Source: Sulfoacidibacillus thermotolerans (lineage in GTDB: Bacteria > Bacillota > Bacilli > Alicyclobacillales > SLC66). From it: a DNA stretch of 64,000 nt. Numbering within the stretch: position 1 is the stretch's first letter; each line of letters opens with the position of its first letter. The DNA is taken from positions 62,001 to 126,000 of the forward strand of contig NZ_MPDK01000004.1 of the NCBI RefSeq assembly GCF_003144315.1. Reading direction: 5' to 3'. The notes beneath the pieces are model-generated. The model saw nothing but the letters and a program-made list of their open reading frames with translations, made no database searches and was not told where the DNA came from. This document shows, piece after piece, positions 1 through 11,554 of the stretch. Position numbers and translations under genes: made by a program.

Positions 1-78
1 GGCATTGTGAGTGTTTTGCTGTTGATCATTTATTGGGCCATCCGCTATCGTAGAGCGCGCGCAAAAATGAATGAGTGA
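1..78 (+). CDS. C-terminal end of an unidentified membrane protein (partial)
   Basis: An open frame enters from the left edge and stops with TGA at 76-78. The visible 25 residues are a hydrophobic helix (GIVSVLLLIIYWAI) followed by a basic tail (RYRRARAK), the usual pattern of a last transmembrane segment with a positive cytoplasmic end. The family cannot be told from this fragment. Its stop overlaps a GTG that could start the next gene, suggesting the two are co-transcribed. Confidence 0.5.
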   Translation, partial: GIVSVLLLIIYWAIRYRRARAKMNE

Positions 79-755
79 AGGGATGGGCACTGCTCGTGTG
101 GATGGGGATTTTGGCGAAAGTAATAGAAATTTTGTTGGTCAATCTCGTTTTATCAGGGGATAACGCACTCGTGATTGGCGTGACAACGTTGCGCCTTTCT
201 GCTCATCAAAGACGCTTAGCCGTGCTATTTGGCACTGCAATCTCGATCGTGCTGCGCATTTGGCTCACTCTGTTTGCCGGGGGATTGATGACTCTACCGT
301 ATCTCCAAGTTGTCGGTGGAATTTTCTTATGCTTTATTGCATGGTCTTTGCTTCGTGCCGAACAGCAAGTGGAATCTGCTCAAGAAGCCGTGAAGTCAAG
401 GCCGAAAACGTTATTGGGGGCCATTTTTGCAATCGTCTTTGCGGATATTATGATGAGTATTGACAATGTGGTTGCTCTAGCTGGCATTGCTGCGGGCAAT
501 GAAGGCGTTTTGATCTTAGGGTTGATCATCAGTATTGCACTGATCATGTTTGCTAGCACAATCCTTACAAAACTTATTGCTCGTTACCGTTTTTTTCTAT
601 ATGCTGGCGCTTTGATGATCGTATGGGTAGCAGGGGGCATGATGGCAAAAGACCCGATGGCTGCACATCTACCGCACCTGCTTTTACCTTTCACCGCACT
701 GTTTCTTACTAGTTTTCTGTATGGGGTTCAACGGATTTTTAGAGCGAGTGAGTGA
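75..755 (+). CDS. TerC family integral membrane protein (YjbE-like, putative metal-ion exporter)
   Basis: A polytopic membrane protein with the TerC hallmark in its first helix (LVNLVLSGDNALVIG) and a second acidic motif in the middle (FADIMMSIDNVVALAG). The two conserved Asp-Asn pairs are thought to line the metal path. Some Bacillus TerC proteins export manganese to metalate secreted enzymes; substrate here is not determined. About six to seven hydrophobic segments are visible. The start is uncertain: GTG at 75 overlaps the preceding stop, while ATG at 102 gives an N-terminus closer to typical family members; neither has a strong ribosome binding site. The 3' end overlaps the convergent HD-domain gene by 28 bp. 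Confidence 0.85.
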   Translation: MKGWALLVWMGILAKVIEILLVNLVLSGDNALVIGVTTLRLSAHQRRLAVLFGTAISIVLRIWLTLFAGGLMTLPYLQVVGGIFLCFIAWSLLRAEQQVESAQEAVKSRPKTLLGAIFAIVFADIMMSIDNVVALAGIAAGNEGVLILGLIISIALIMFASTILTKLIARYRFFLYAGALMIVWVAGGMMAKDPMAAHLPHLLLPFTALFLTSFLYGVQRIFRASE

Positions 756-1354
756 CCAAACGCCATTTTCCAGGCATCGGCTTTTTTCTCTGCAAGACGT
801 TTGGCATGAGTGGCTTGTAAACCAGTCACTTCAAGAACATAGCGGTCTTGCTCAAATTGACCGCCTAGGATTCTAACTCCTGCTGCATGTTTGCGATCGA
901 GGCCATCTGCTACGCGCAAGATGGCAGCGAGCTGAAATAGCTCTTTGCTGCCCTTAAAATGTGTGATTAACCAACTGCGATCGGCCTTTTTTCTGTGAGT
1001 AAAAGCGAGAGCAGCTACATCATCGCGCACTTTTTTCTCCCAGGTTGTCGTTTGCCGCGCCGTCTGAATCAGATAGCGACTATGCTTGTGATGTCCTTTA
1101 TCATTGATAAAATGCCCTATATCGTGCAACAGTGCAGCGAGGGTAAGCCGTAAGAGCAACTGGTGCTCATTTGAATTTTGCCGCAAGGGTTGCTCATGAC
1201 TGAATCCGACGGATTTTGTTAACGTAAAAAGTTGTCTGCTAAAATGCATCACTCGTTCGCAGTGAGCTTGGTCTGTCTGATATAAGGACATGAGTTGAAT
1301 GGTGTCTCTTTGTTGTTCGGGAGATAAGATGGAGACTTCTACAGTCCGCGTCAT
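728..1354 (-). CDS. HD-domain phosphohydrolase-like protein, related to the C-terminal domain of Ppx/GppA
   Basis: A 208-residue protein with a complete HD signature (LLHDIGHFI, preceded by H-x-R-V-M-H-F-S-R near residue 36) and a later Asp in AILRVADGLDR. The same topology forms the C-terminal domain of the upstream Ppx/GppA protein, whose own HD motif is degenerate. It is the last gene of a four-gene operon and its ATG overlaps the preceding stop (ATGA), so it is probably translationally coupled. A phosphohydrolase acting on nucleotides or polyphosphate-linked substrates is likely, but the substrate cannot be read from sequence. Confidence 0.8.
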   Translation of the reverse strand: MTRTVEVSILSPEQQRDTIQLMSLYQTDQAHCERVMHFSRQLFTLTKSVGFSHEQPLRQNSNEHQLLLRLTLAALLHDIGHFINDKGHHKHSRYLIQTARQTTTWEKKVRDDVAALAFTHRKKADRSWLITHFKGSKELFQLAAILRVADGLDRKHAAGVRILGGQFEQDRYVLEVTGLQATHAKRLAEKKADAWKMAFGHSLALKIR

Positions 1355-2058
1355 TTCTCTTCACCGAGCAGGCGTGATACATGCAAACGCAGATCAGCTT
1401 GCACGGCTTGGATACTACGCGCGCCTTGTAATGTAACAAAATCAAATTCCTCAGCTAATTCATCAAACTGTTCTTGGCACATGGTTTGATAGCGATGAAA
1501 GCTTTCAAACATGTCGGCCGACAGGGAAAGATCCATTCCAGATTCCCAGTATTCTAAGTACCCACGCTTTTGAAAATGTCGGTGTAATAATACCTCTGGA
1601 GCGAGTTGGAGATAGAAAGTTAAGTCGGGAATCAGTGCAAAGCCAAACAGTTCGTGAAGCCAATCTGGATCGGCTCCGCGCACGAGATCGCGCACCATGA
1701 GCGTAAAGATATAGCGGTCAGCAATCACGATAAAGCCAGCGCGCAGGGCGGGAATGATTTTGTTTTCCAGTTGATCGGCAAAATCTGTGGCATAGAGTAA
1801 ACTCAGAGTCGTCTTGCCTAGCACATTTCCTTTTTTTGCTTGATCGATCACACTACTGACTAAGTCAGAACGCTTGATCCCTGTATCCATGACAGCATGC
1901 CCATTAAATTCCAGCCATTGTTTTAATAACATGGTTTGTGTCGAGCGACCGGAACAATCGGCTCCTTCAATGACAATTAACTTACCACTGTAGTTGGAAT
2001 CTTGCAGATAGGGGAGACCGGCGCCGTAAAAACGTTCTTCCATCGATTGCGTGTTCAT
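1351..2058 (-). CDS. thymidylate-kinase-like protein with altered Walker A motif
   Basis: A 235-residue P-loop protein of the dTMP kinase superfamily. The P-loop at residues 32-40 reads GADCSGRST: the invariant lysine of GxxxxGK(S/T) is Arg38. The nucleoside-binding DRY motif is kept (ADRYIFT). It is a diverged paralogue of the gene immediately upstream, which has a normal P-loop, and overlaps it by ATGA. The loss of the Walker lysine predicts weak or no kinase activity, so a regulatory or partner role to its neighbour is possible. Genuine Tmk is normally found near holB, not beside a Ppx gene, so this is unlikely to be the housekeeping enzyme. Confidence 0.8.
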   Translation of the reverse strand: MNTQSMEERFYGAGLPYLQDSNYSGKLIVIEGADCSGRSTQTMLLKQWLEFNGHAVMDTGIKRSDLVSSVIDQAKKGNVLGKTTLSLLYATDFADQLENKIIPALRAGFIVIADRYIFTLMVRDLVRGADPDWLHELFGFALIPDLTFYLQLAPEVLLHRHFQKRGYLEYWESGMDLSLSADMFESFHRYQTMCQEQFDELAEEFDFVTLQGARSIQAVQADLRLHVSRLLGEEK

Positions 2059-2771
2059 GCCCGCTGTTCCTCCTGTGATACGCTTGGAGCGACGTAATCG
2101 CGCAAATGTTCCATAACTGCTTTGCGCACTTTTTGTTGTTGCTTTTCTACAGATTTTGTTGCATCGACGACAAAGAAGTGCTCTTCTTCAATCATGTCAT
2201 CATAATGGTTCTTAATCATTCCTTGGAAGAGTTTGAAACTCTCGATCGGGTCTGTTGATAATCCGAGGTCGAGTCCCGCCTCATGGTATTTTAATTGAGG
2301 ACGAGAACTTAGAATACGCTCGAGTGAGACGTCGAGTGGCGTTTGGAAATAGAAGCTAATTGTTGGCTTAACGGCAAAGCTATAAACATTTTTCACCCAG
2401 TCTGGATCACATCCGCGTGCCATGTCACGTGCATATGCAGTGTAGATATAGCGATCGGCAAGCACAATGTAGCCGGCGCGCAAATGTGGCAGCATCATTT
2501 TTTCATAGCGATCTGCGAAGTCGCAGGCATGAATGAGGCTGAAAGTCGTAGGAGTTAGCAGATTTTTCTTTTTCGCCTTTTTATTTGCTGCTTTAATGAG
2601 TTCACTTGAATTCCACTCTGTGAAAAAGACGGGATAGCCCTGATCTTCCAACCAGCGTTTCAGCAAATAGATCTGCGTGCTTTTTCCAGATCCATCGGTC
2701 CCTTCTACAATAAATAAACGTCCGGGATAATTCATGGTACGTCCTAATCCGCGTGCTTTGCGCAGCCGCAT
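2055..2771 (-). CDS. thymidylate-kinase-like P-loop protein (canonical Walker A)
   Basis: A dTMP-kinase superfamily protein with a standard P-loop (EGTDGSGKST, Lys30 from the chosen start) and the DRY motif (ADRYIYT). The start at 2771 is chosen because GAAAGGGG lies about 11 bases upstream; an ATG at 2804 and one at 2735 are alternatives. Followed by its paralogue with an ATGA overlap and preceded by the Ppx/GppA gene. The context suggests phosphotransfer connected with polyphosphate or nucleotide turnover rather than bulk dTTP synthesis. The phosphate donor and acceptor are unknown. Confidence 0.8.
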   Translation of the reverse strand: MRLRKARGLGRTMNYPGRLFIVEGTDGSGKSTQIYLLKRWLEDQGYPVFFTEWNSSELIKAANKKAKKKNLLTPTTFSLIHACDFADRYEKMMLPHLRAGYIVLADRYIYTAYARDMARGCDPDWVKNVYSFAVKPTISFYFQTPLDVSLERILSSRPQLKYHEAGLDLGLSTDPIESFKLFQGMIKNHYDDMIEEEHFFVVDATKSVEKQQQKVRKAVMEHLRDYVAPSVSQEEQRA

Positions 2772-2815
2772 AATGAGAAAGGCCCCTTTCGTATGACAAT
2801 TCATTCTGTCTGTGG

Positions 2816-4363
2816 TTATTTTTCCTCAGATTCGATCCGCAGGGTGCGTTTGAAATTCTTTTTTACATAAGGCGCACAACTTTGTGCTGCTGCTTGTTCT
2901 ACTTCAATACCTTGTGTGCTGTAGGTCATAAGCACGAGTTGATGATCATCACTCTTTACGCTAACGCGGTGAATGCGGCGTTCGTGACGTCTGTCTAGGG
3001 CTTCGGCTAAGCGCACAAGTACGCCAAGTTTTGTAGCGAGTTGCAAATCTTCTTCCGTAAGCAGCAGTCGGTAAGGGGCACAAATCTTGCGCAATTTACT
3101 CTTCCCTTTAAAAGATGCGGCAGCGGCAGCAAGAATTATCTCTCGGTGTGTAAGGCCATAGAGTGCACTGTTGAGAATGAGATAAAAGGTATGGCGATCA
3201 TAATGATAATAGCTCACCTGTACGCCGATGCGGTGCAACATCGCTGCTGTAAAGAGGATGCGATCAGCGCCTGCAGAGAGAAATCCCCATTTTATCATAT
3301 CTCGATATAAATAAAAGGCGAGATCGGTAACGTGGGTGGCATGCACCTCAGATTCCTGAAATCTTCTTAATGTGTTTAGTACACTATCCCTCAATACGCG
3401 AGCAGGCTCTAGGGTGGGTTCTCCTAAGATGTGAGAATAAAACACCCCATCGCGTAAACCTCGTCCACTGACGCGAACCTGCTGGCTGTGTAAAAGTTCG
3501 ATTAATGCAAGCAAAATGGTCGCTCCAGGAACAATCAAGTCTACTCGATCACGCGATAACCCTTCGACTTTTTTGCGCTGATTGACAGGCAGGGCGCCGA
3601 GCCATATCACCGTTTCGCGCAGTTCTTCTGCACTCATGGTGTAGTTGTGCGTGATCGACAAGGGATAACCGATGCGCGCCTGGTGTACACTGGCTAAATT
3701 TCGCAGCGTACCGCCAATGCCGATGATTTCAATGCCAGGGTGAGCGGTTAGATACGGTTTTGCGCGCAGCGCGGCAACGATTGGGCTGATTGCACTTTGA
3801 ATGCTTTCTCGTGTGCTAACAGTCGGCCAATTGTGACTGAGTGTCACTGCACCAAAGGGAAATGAATGAGTAGCAATCAGTTTCCCGCCTTCTAGCAAAG
3901 AAATTTCTGTGCTCCCGCCGCCGATGTCAATCACATAGGCGGTGTCGACACGCAGCGTGTGTGTAATCGCGCTATAACCTAACAGCGCTTCTTCTTCGCC
4001 GCTAATGACTTGAATGTCAAGTCCGATCTCTTGGCGTACAAGTCGAACGATGTCATCGCGGTTTTTTGCAGCGCGCAATGCTGCTGTACCGATGGCCACG
4101 AGTCGAGATACGTTATACGCTTTACACAGTCCTTGAAATTCGCTTAAATGAGTCATGAGTTCTACGATGCCGCGTTCAGACAGTGTACCATCTGCTTGGA
4201 TGGCGTTGCTCAAGCGAGGTGTGGATTTATGTTCATCCACAACGTAAAATCCACCATTGTCAAAGCGTTTCAAGATAGAGAGTCGCATGGAATTGGATCC
4301 GATGTCCATGATGCCGGTAAGTGTCACACTGCTTGTCTCCTTACACCGAGGTTTCCGCGCCAA
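2816..4363 (-). CDS. ppx: Ppx/GppA family phosphatase (exopolyphosphatase-like) with degenerate HD domain
   Basis: A 515-residue protein with both actin-fold phosphate-binding signatures of Ppx/GppA: DIGSNSMRL near residue 21 and VIDIGGGSTEIS near residue 145. Family members remove phosphate from polyphosphate or pppGpp. The C-terminal third has the HD fold, but the motif reads AMLHRIG, with the metal-binding Asp replaced by Arg, so that domain is probably not catalytic. A free-standing HD protein with an intact motif ends the same operon. First gene of the ppx/tmk-like/tmk-like/HD unit and divergent from the small HTH gene at 4437. Whether it prefers polyphosphate or pppGpp cannot be told. 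Confidence 0.88.
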   Translation of the reverse strand: MARKPRCKETSSVTLTGIMDIGSNSMRLSILKRFDNGGFYVVDEHKSTPRLSNAIQADGTLSERGIVELMTHLSEFQGLCKAYNVSRLVAIGTAALRAAKNRDDIVRLVRQEIGLDIQVISGEEEALLGYSAITHTLRVDTAYVIDIGGGSTEISLLEGGKLIATHSFPFGAVTLSHNWPTVSTRESIQSAISPIVAALRAKPYLTAHPGIEIIGIGGTLRNLASVHQARIGYPLSITHNYTMSAEELRETVIWLGALPVNQRKKVEGLSRDRVDLIVPGATILLALIELLHSQQVRVSGRGLRDGVFYSHILGEPTLEPARVLRDSVLNTLRRFQESEVHATHVTDLAFYLYRDMIKWGFLSAGADRILFTAAMLHRIGVQVSYYHYDRHTFYLILNSALYGLTHREIILAAAAASFKGKSKLRKICAPYRLLLTEEDLQLATKLGVLVRLAEALDRRHERRIHRVSVKSDDHQLVLMTYSTQGIEVEQAAAQSCAPYVKKNFKRTLRIESEEK

Positions 4364-4436
4364 TAGGTGTAGTATACCGAAAAAAATGAACTCATGTTAA
4401 ACTGTTGTCAATTGCTTTTCGAAAGGTGTTTGCAAG

Positions 4437-4736
4437 ATGACAAAGCGATACAGTGTAGAACAGGTGGCAGAAATGCTTGGTCGCGATCTTCTTACAGTTC
4501 GCACAGCGGTAGAGACATTGCATAAACAGCGTGCACTTTCCGCTGAAACTTTTTTATTTGCCAAGCGTGCTTGGCGTGTTACGCCCTCTGACGTGTCAAA
4601 AATCCAGATCTATCTCGACGAACAGGTAACAGGGAGTATGAGGCATCACGAACGCAAAGTGCGACGTGTCGTAAAACGACAAGTGATCGCTCCGCCACAA
4701 TCAGATCTTCAACCGGACGGGGAGAACAGCGAATAG
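4437..4736 (+). CDS. small helix-turn-helix protein
   Basis: A 99-residue protein whose first 60 residues (RYSVEQVAEMLGRDLLTVR) look like an excisionase/MerR-type winged helix, followed by a basic tail (HHERKVRRVVKRQ). A good ribosome binding site (AAAGGTG) precedes the ATG. It is divergent from the Ppx operon across about 70 bp, so it could regulate it, and sits 71 bp before the SufT-like gene. No specific family is recognised. Confidence 0.65.
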   Translation: MTKRYSVEQVAEMLGRDLLTVRTAVETLHKQRALSAETFLFAKRAWRVTPSDVSKIQIYLDEQVTGSMRHHERKVRRVVKRQVIAPPQSDLQPDGENSE

Positions 4737-4807
4737 AGTGAGCTGCTGTAGATGGACAAAGTAAATCAGGTTCGTTACGATTTGAAAAAGAGTAAGGAGG
4801 AGTTTTC

Positions 4808-5113
4808 ATGATCACAGAAGAAGCCGTGTATGAGCAGTTAAAAGAAGTGCTAGACCCGGAGATTCAAATCGATGTCGTCAATCTCGGAATGATCTATGGA
4901 GTTACGGTCGTCGATGGGGGAGAACGTGTGATTGTTCGCATGACGCTTACGACGATGGGGTGTCCTGCGATGGAAGAACTGCAACATGACATCATTAAGC
5001 GCATTCAACAATTGGGGGCAAAAGAGGTGGAAATTGACCTTACCTTTGATCCGCCTTGGAACAAAGAGATGATGTCGGAGGAAGCGAAAATGGTCATGCG
5101 ATATTTGTTTTAA
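4808..5113 (+). CDS. MIP18/DUF59 family metal-sulfur cluster assembly protein (SufT-like)
   Basis: A 101-residue single-domain protein with the family signature LDPEIQIDVVNLGMIY and the conserved cysteine in TTMGCPAMEELQ, ending in FDPPWNKEMMSEEAK. Members help load or maturate Fe-S proteins; in Firmicutes SufT is often encoded with the suf genes. It precedes the suf operon by about 200 bp but is separated from it by a strong terminator, so it is probably a separate transcript. A strong RBS (AAGGAGG) precedes the ATG. Confidence 0.88.
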   Translation: MITEEAVYEQLKEVLDPEIQIDVVNLGMIYGVTVVDGGERVIVRMTLTTMGCPAMEELQHDIIKRIQQLGAKEVEIDLTFDPPWNKEMMSEEAKMVMRYLF

Positions 5114-5134
5114 AAGAATCATTATTTTACGTTG

Positions 5135-5161
5135 CTCGCGCCGATGTGCGCGAGTTTTTTT
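5135..5161 (+). terminator. rho-independent terminator after the SufT-like gene
   Basis: Perfect 7-bp GC stem CTCGCGC / GCGCGAG with a 6-base loop, followed by seven T residues. It lies 21 bp after the stop codon at 5113. Confidence 0.9.
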
Positions 5162-5184
5162 ATTGTGAAGCAGGGCGGAATCGC

Positions 5185-5212
5185 TTGCAATTTTGGCTCT
5201 ATGTGATAGCAT
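5185..5212 (+). promoter_or_regulatory. candidate sigma-A promoter of the suf operon
   Basis: TTGCAA, a 16-bp spacer, then TAGCAT preceded by TG at the extended -10 position. The predicted start of transcription falls inside the palindrome at 5218-5232. Confidence 0.5.
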
Positions 5213-5217
5213 AAAGG

Positions 5218-5232
5218 TGACTAAATTAGTCA
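5218..5232 (+). promoter_or_regulatory. IscR type-1-like operator upstream of sufC
   Basis: The perfect palindrome TGACTAAATTAGTCA matches the core of the type-1 IscR site (GACT-RWWWY-AGTC) at every position. It lies just downstream of the putative -10 element, where a bound repressor would block transcription. The Rrf2/IscR-like protein encoded at the end of this operon (10887-11342) is the obvious candidate to bind it. Confidence 0.72.
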
Positions 5233-5317
5233 ACTTTTCGAGAAGACCAATGATCATGATAAACCATAGGAAAGTGCACGACGATCCATTTGTGCTGATC
5301 GCTAGGAGGATACTTAA

Positions 5318-6106
5318 ATGAGTACAAGTCCAGTGTTGCAAATCAATGATTTATATGCATCCGTAGAAGGAAAGCAAATTTTAAAAGGAGTTAATTTAAC
5401 GGTTCGAGGCGGGGAAGTGCACGCGATTATGGGTCCGAACGGAACCGGGAAAAGCACACTTGCTTCGGCGCTGATGGGGCATCCTAAGTATGAAGTGACT
5501 GGTGGAACCGCCTTGCTAGATGGTGAAAACCTACTTGAGCTGGCAGTGGACGAGCGTGCCCGTCAAGGTCTCTTTTTGGCGATGCAGTACCCAAGTGAAG
5601 TATCAGGGGTTTCCAATGCAAATTTTATGCGTATCGCGCTCAATGCCAGACTTGGAGAAGGCCATGAAATGCCTGTGTTAAAGTTTCATCGTGAGTTGCA
5701 AAAAAAGATGAAGGCACTCAGTATGGATCCTTCCTTTGCAGAGCGTTATTTGAATGAAGGATTTTCAGGTGGAGAAAAGAAGCGCAATGAAATCTTACAA
5801 ATGACTGTTTTAAAACCGCGGATTGCCATTTTAGATGAAATCGATTCGGGTCTTGACATTGACGCGTTGCGTATTGTTGCTGAAGGAGTGAATTCGCTGC
5901 GTGGACCTGAATTTGGTCTTTTAGTCATCACGCACTACCAGCGCTTGCTGCAATATATTGTTCCGGATTATGTTCACGTGATGATGCAAGGGCGCATTGT
6001 TCGTTCAGGAGGTCGGGAACTTGCCTTAGAATTAGAACAACGTGGCTATGACTGGTTAAAAGAGGAACTAGGAATCGTGGACGAAACGGTATCAGCAGGT
6101 GTATAG
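5318..6106 (+). CDS. sufC: SufC, ATPase of the SUF iron-sulfur assembly complex
   Basis: A 262-residue ABC ATPase: Walker [10 protein letters not shown], the SufC-type signature [14 protein letters not shown] and Walker [12 protein letters not shown], then the switch His in ITHYQR. SufC drives the SufBCD scaffold on which Fe-S clusters are built in the cytoplasm. First gene of the operon, with RBS AGGAGG before the ATG and 12 bp to sufD. Probably controlled by the operator at 5218-5232. Confidence 0.97.
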   Translation: MSTSPVLQINDLYASVEGKQILKGVNLTVRGGEVHAIMGPNGTGKSTLASALMGHPKYEVTGGTALLDGENLLELAVDERARQGLFLAMQYPSEVSGVSNANFMRIALNARLGEGHEMPVLKFHRELQKKMKALSMDPSFAERYLNEGFSGGEKKRNEILQMTVLKPRIAILDEIDSGLDIDALRIVAEGVNSLRGPEFGLLVITHYQRLLQYIVPDYVHVMMQGRIVRSGGRELALELEQRGYDWLKEELGIVDETVSAGV

Positions 6107-6118
6107 GGGGTTTCACGT

Positions 6119-9040
<2,922 letters not shown>

Positions 9041-9139
9041 GAACAAGAGATCAAAGAACCTGCATGAACGGGAAGTATCCATGTCCGATTGGTATCGCGC
9101 ATTTCGATAGAACAAAAGTGAAGTAGAGGGGGACTTGCG

Positions 9140-10537
9140 ATGAGTAAGACACTGCCAGAACTATCCGAATACCAATATGGTTTTCGCGATAAAGATATTT
9201 CAATTGTCAAGTTTGAAAAGGGACTCTCACGCAAAGTCGTCGAGGAAATTTCGATGATGAAAAATGAACCAGGTTGGATGACAGATTTCCGTTTGCGTTC
9301 ACTCGATATTTTTCATGCGAAACCGATGCCAACCTGGGGTGGGGATTTATCAGATCTTAATTTTGATGAGATCACCTACTACGTCAAACCTTCTGAGCGT
9401 CAAGGAAAAACCTGGGATGAAGTGCCGGAGGAGATTAAAAATACGTTTGATCGTTTAGGAATTCCGGAAGCTGAACGAAAGTTTTTGGCAGGGGTTTCTG
9501 CACAGTATGAGTCAGAAGTCGTCTACCATTCGATGCAAAAGGAACTTTCCGATCTTGGAGTCATTTTCACGGATACAGATACGGCGCTACGTGAATATCC
9601 GGAGATTTTTAAGGAGTATTTCGGTACGATCATCCCTCCAGAAGACAACAAATTTGCCGCATTGAATTCGGCGGTTTGGAGTGGTGGGAGTTTCATTTAC
9701 GTACCTAAAGGCGTGCGTTGTGAAGTGCCATTACAAGCGTATTTTCGCATTAACTCAGAAAATATGGGGCAGTTTGAGCGGACGTTGATCATTGCGGATG
9801 AAGATTCCTTTGTCCATTATGTAGAGGGTTGTACAGCTCCGATTTATAGTACGAACTCCTTGCACTCTGCCGTTGTAGAGATCATTGTAAAAGAGCGAGG
9901 GCGGGCACGCTACACGACGATTCAAAACTGGGCGCCTAATATCTACAATCTCGTGACAAAACGCGCTGTTGCTTATGCGGATGCCACGATGGAATGGATC
10001 GATGGCAACATCGGTTCAAAATTGACGATGAAGTATCCAGCTATTTACATGGTGGGTCCTCGCGCGAAAGGCACAGTACTTTCGATCGCGGTCGCTGGCA
10101 AAGGTCAGCATCAAGATGCGGGGGCAAAAGTGGTGCACGCTGCACCTGACTGTACATCGACAATCGTCTCAAAATCGATCAGTAAGCATGGTGGTAAGGC
10201 TACCTATCGTGGACTTGCATACTTTGCAGAGAATGCAGACCATTCAAAGTCGAACATTAAGTGCGATACGTTGATCCTCGATCAAGCATCGACGTCTGAC
10301 ACGATTCCTTATAATGAAATTGAAAACAACACGGTGACGCTTGAGCATGAAGCGACCGTCTCACGTGTGAGTGAAGAGCAATTGTTCTATTTGATGAGTC
10401 GCGGTATTTCTGAAGAAGAAGCGACACGTATGATCGTTATGGGTTTCATCGAGCCGTTCACAAAAGAATTGCCTATGGAATACGCAGTTGAAATGAACCG
10501 TCTCATCAAATTTGAGATGGAAGGATCGATTGGTTAA
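9140..10537 (+). CDS. sufB: SufB, Fe-S cluster scaffold protein
   Basis: A 465-residue beta-helix protein of standard SufB length and strong conservation ([34 protein letters not shown], then [22 protein letters not shown]). It is the main scaffold on which SufBC2D builds clusters. RBS AGAGGGGG precedes the ATG. The 99 bp between sufU and sufB hold no other gene. Its TAA shares its last base with the ATG of the Rieske gene. Confidence 0.97.
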   Translation: MSKTLPELSEYQYGFRDKDISIVKFEKGLSRKVVEEISMMKNEPGWMTDFRLRSLDIFHAKPMPTWGGDLSDLNFDEITYYVKPSERQGKTWDEVPEEIKNTFDRLGIPEAERKFLAGVSAQYESEVVYHSMQKELSDLGVIFTDTDTALREYPEIFKEYFGTIIPPEDNKFAALNSAVWSGGSFIYVPKGVRCEVPLQAYFRINSENMGQFERTLIIADEDSFVHYVEGCTAPIYSTNSLHSAVVEIIVKERGRARYTTIQNWAPNIYNLVTKRAVAYADATMEWIDGNIGSKLTMKYPAIYMVGPRAKGTVLSIAVAGKGQHQDAGAKVVHAAPDCTSTIVSKSISKHGGKATYRGLAYFAENADHSKSNIKCDTLILDQASTSDTIPYNEIENNTVTLEHEATVSRVSEEQLFYLMSRGISEEEATRMIVMGFIEPFTKELPMEYAVEMNRLIKFEMEGSIG

Positions 10538-10845
10538 TGTCTTTGGTGAAGGTCGCTTCACTTCCTGCGCTGCAAGAACAATCTATGCAGCGAGTGCGAG
10601 TGAATGATACGGATGTGTTGCTTTTATGGGTGAATGGCACGGTTTATGCAGTAAGTGATACATGTACACATGCACGCGTAAGTTTAGCTGATGGCTGGCT
10701 TGAAGGAGATATTCTTTGCTGTCCGAGACACGGTGGCAAATTTGATTTAAAGACGGGAAAAGCAGTTGCTTTTCCCGCGATCCGTTCCCTGCCAAAATAT
10801 CTTGTGCACGTAGATGGCGAGGATGTGTATGTCGATGTCGAGTAA
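10537..10845 (+). CDS. Rieske [2Fe-2S] ferredoxin (non-heme oxygenase/nitrite-reductase small-subunit type)
   Basis: A 102-residue soluble Rieske protein with both cluster-binding boxes, CTHARVSL (C-x-H) and CPRHGGKFD (C-x2-H). It overlaps the sufB stop by one base, so it is translationally coupled to the suf operon. Small Rieske ferredoxins carry electrons; in this position it might supply electrons for cluster assembly or act as a client or sensor. No oxygenase gene is nearby to suggest a classical partner. Confidence 0.9.
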   Translation: MSLVKVASLPALQEQSMQRVRVNDTDVLLLWVNGTVYAVSDTCTHARVSLADGWLEGDILCCPRHGGKFDLKTGKAVAFPAIRSLPKYLVHVDGEDVYVDVE

Positions 10846-10886
10846 CGGAGAGTGATCTCCTGAAGTGACAAAGAGGAGGGGCACCA

Positions 10887-11342
10887 GTGAAAGTATCGAA
10901 GCGCACGGAATATGGACTGCGCGCGATTGTCACCTTAGCGGAAGCGGCACAAACCGCAAACCACCCGATTCCTCTGCGTGAGATTGCAGAAGCCGAAGCG
11001 ATTCCGGATGCATTTTTGGACCAGATCTTCGCCTTGATGCGGCGTGAAGGACTTGTCAAAAGTGTTCGCGGAGCGAACGGTGGATATTTGCTCGCGCGCG
11101 ATCCGGCGGAGATTTCGATGGGGCAAATTATTAAATTACTTGAAGGCGATGTGGCGCCGATCGGCTGTGTAAGTGATGACTTCCCCTTTCCAGAAGAATT
11201 TTGCAGCAAGGCAGGCCGCTGCTCGACGCGCAATGTGTGGCTAAAGTTAAATGAAAGTATCATGCGCACACTTGATGGCATCTCACTTGCTGATGTACTA
11301 GCCGATGGTCAAAGTACGGCTGCATTGTCTGTGATAAGCTAA
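10887..11342 (+). CDS. Rrf2 family regulator, IscR-like
   Basis: A 151-residue Rrf2 winged-helix protein (KVSKRTEYGLRAIVTLA at the N-terminus; recognition region GLVKSVRGANGGYLLAR). Three cysteines at 94, 106 and 112 (C-x11-C-x5-C) sit where IscR-type proteins bind a [2Fe-2S] cluster. Last gene of the suf operon; likely senses Fe-S status and represses suf through the palindrome at 5218-5232. RBS AGAGGAGGGG precedes GTG. CymR-type Rrf2 proteins lack the cysteines, so an IscR-like role is preferred. Confidence 0.88.
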   Translation: MKVSKRTEYGLRAIVTLAEAAQTANHPIPLREIAEAEAIPDAFLDQIFALMRREGLVKSVRGANGGYLLARDPAEISMGQIIKLLEGDVAPIGCVSDDFPFPEEFCSKAGRCSTRNVWLKLNESIMRTLDGISLADVLADGQSTAALSVIS

Positions 11343-11377
11343 ACGGAAAAATGAAGAAATGAAGAAACGGAAGATAG

Positions 11378-11411
11378 GGAGATGACCTTCTATATGAGCG
11401 TCATCTCCTTT
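11378..11411 (+). terminator. probable terminator of the suf operon
   Basis: Nine-bp perfect stem GGAGATGAC / GTCATCTCC with a 13-base loop, 36 bp after the Rrf2 stop. The T-run is short (TTT-A), so termination may be partial. Confidence 0.6.
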
Positions 11412-11448
11412 ACACTTTCCGATATTTTTACACACTTTTTACACTCTT

Positions 11449-11470
11449 GTTATCCACTTTTTGTGATAAC
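11449..11470 (+). promoter_or_regulatory. inverted repeat upstream of the opp operon
   Basis: GTTATC at 11449-11454 and GATAAC at 11465-11470, with the inner bases (CAC/GTG) also nearly symmetric. It lies in an AT-rich stretch about 85 bp before oppD, where the promoter should be. Possible operator; the binding protein is unknown. Confidence 0.35.
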
Positions 11471-11554
11471 TTAATAGTCAGACACATTATATCGCGAATT
11501 GGCGCCTCGATTCGCAGAAAAATTCAAGGATTCCATTGATTCTGGAGGTGCACG

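Noticed and set aside
4850-5341. A 163-codon frame antisense to the SufT-like gene and the suf promoter
   Set aside because: Covers a clear conserved gene, a terminator and an operator on the other strand; composition is not protein-like.
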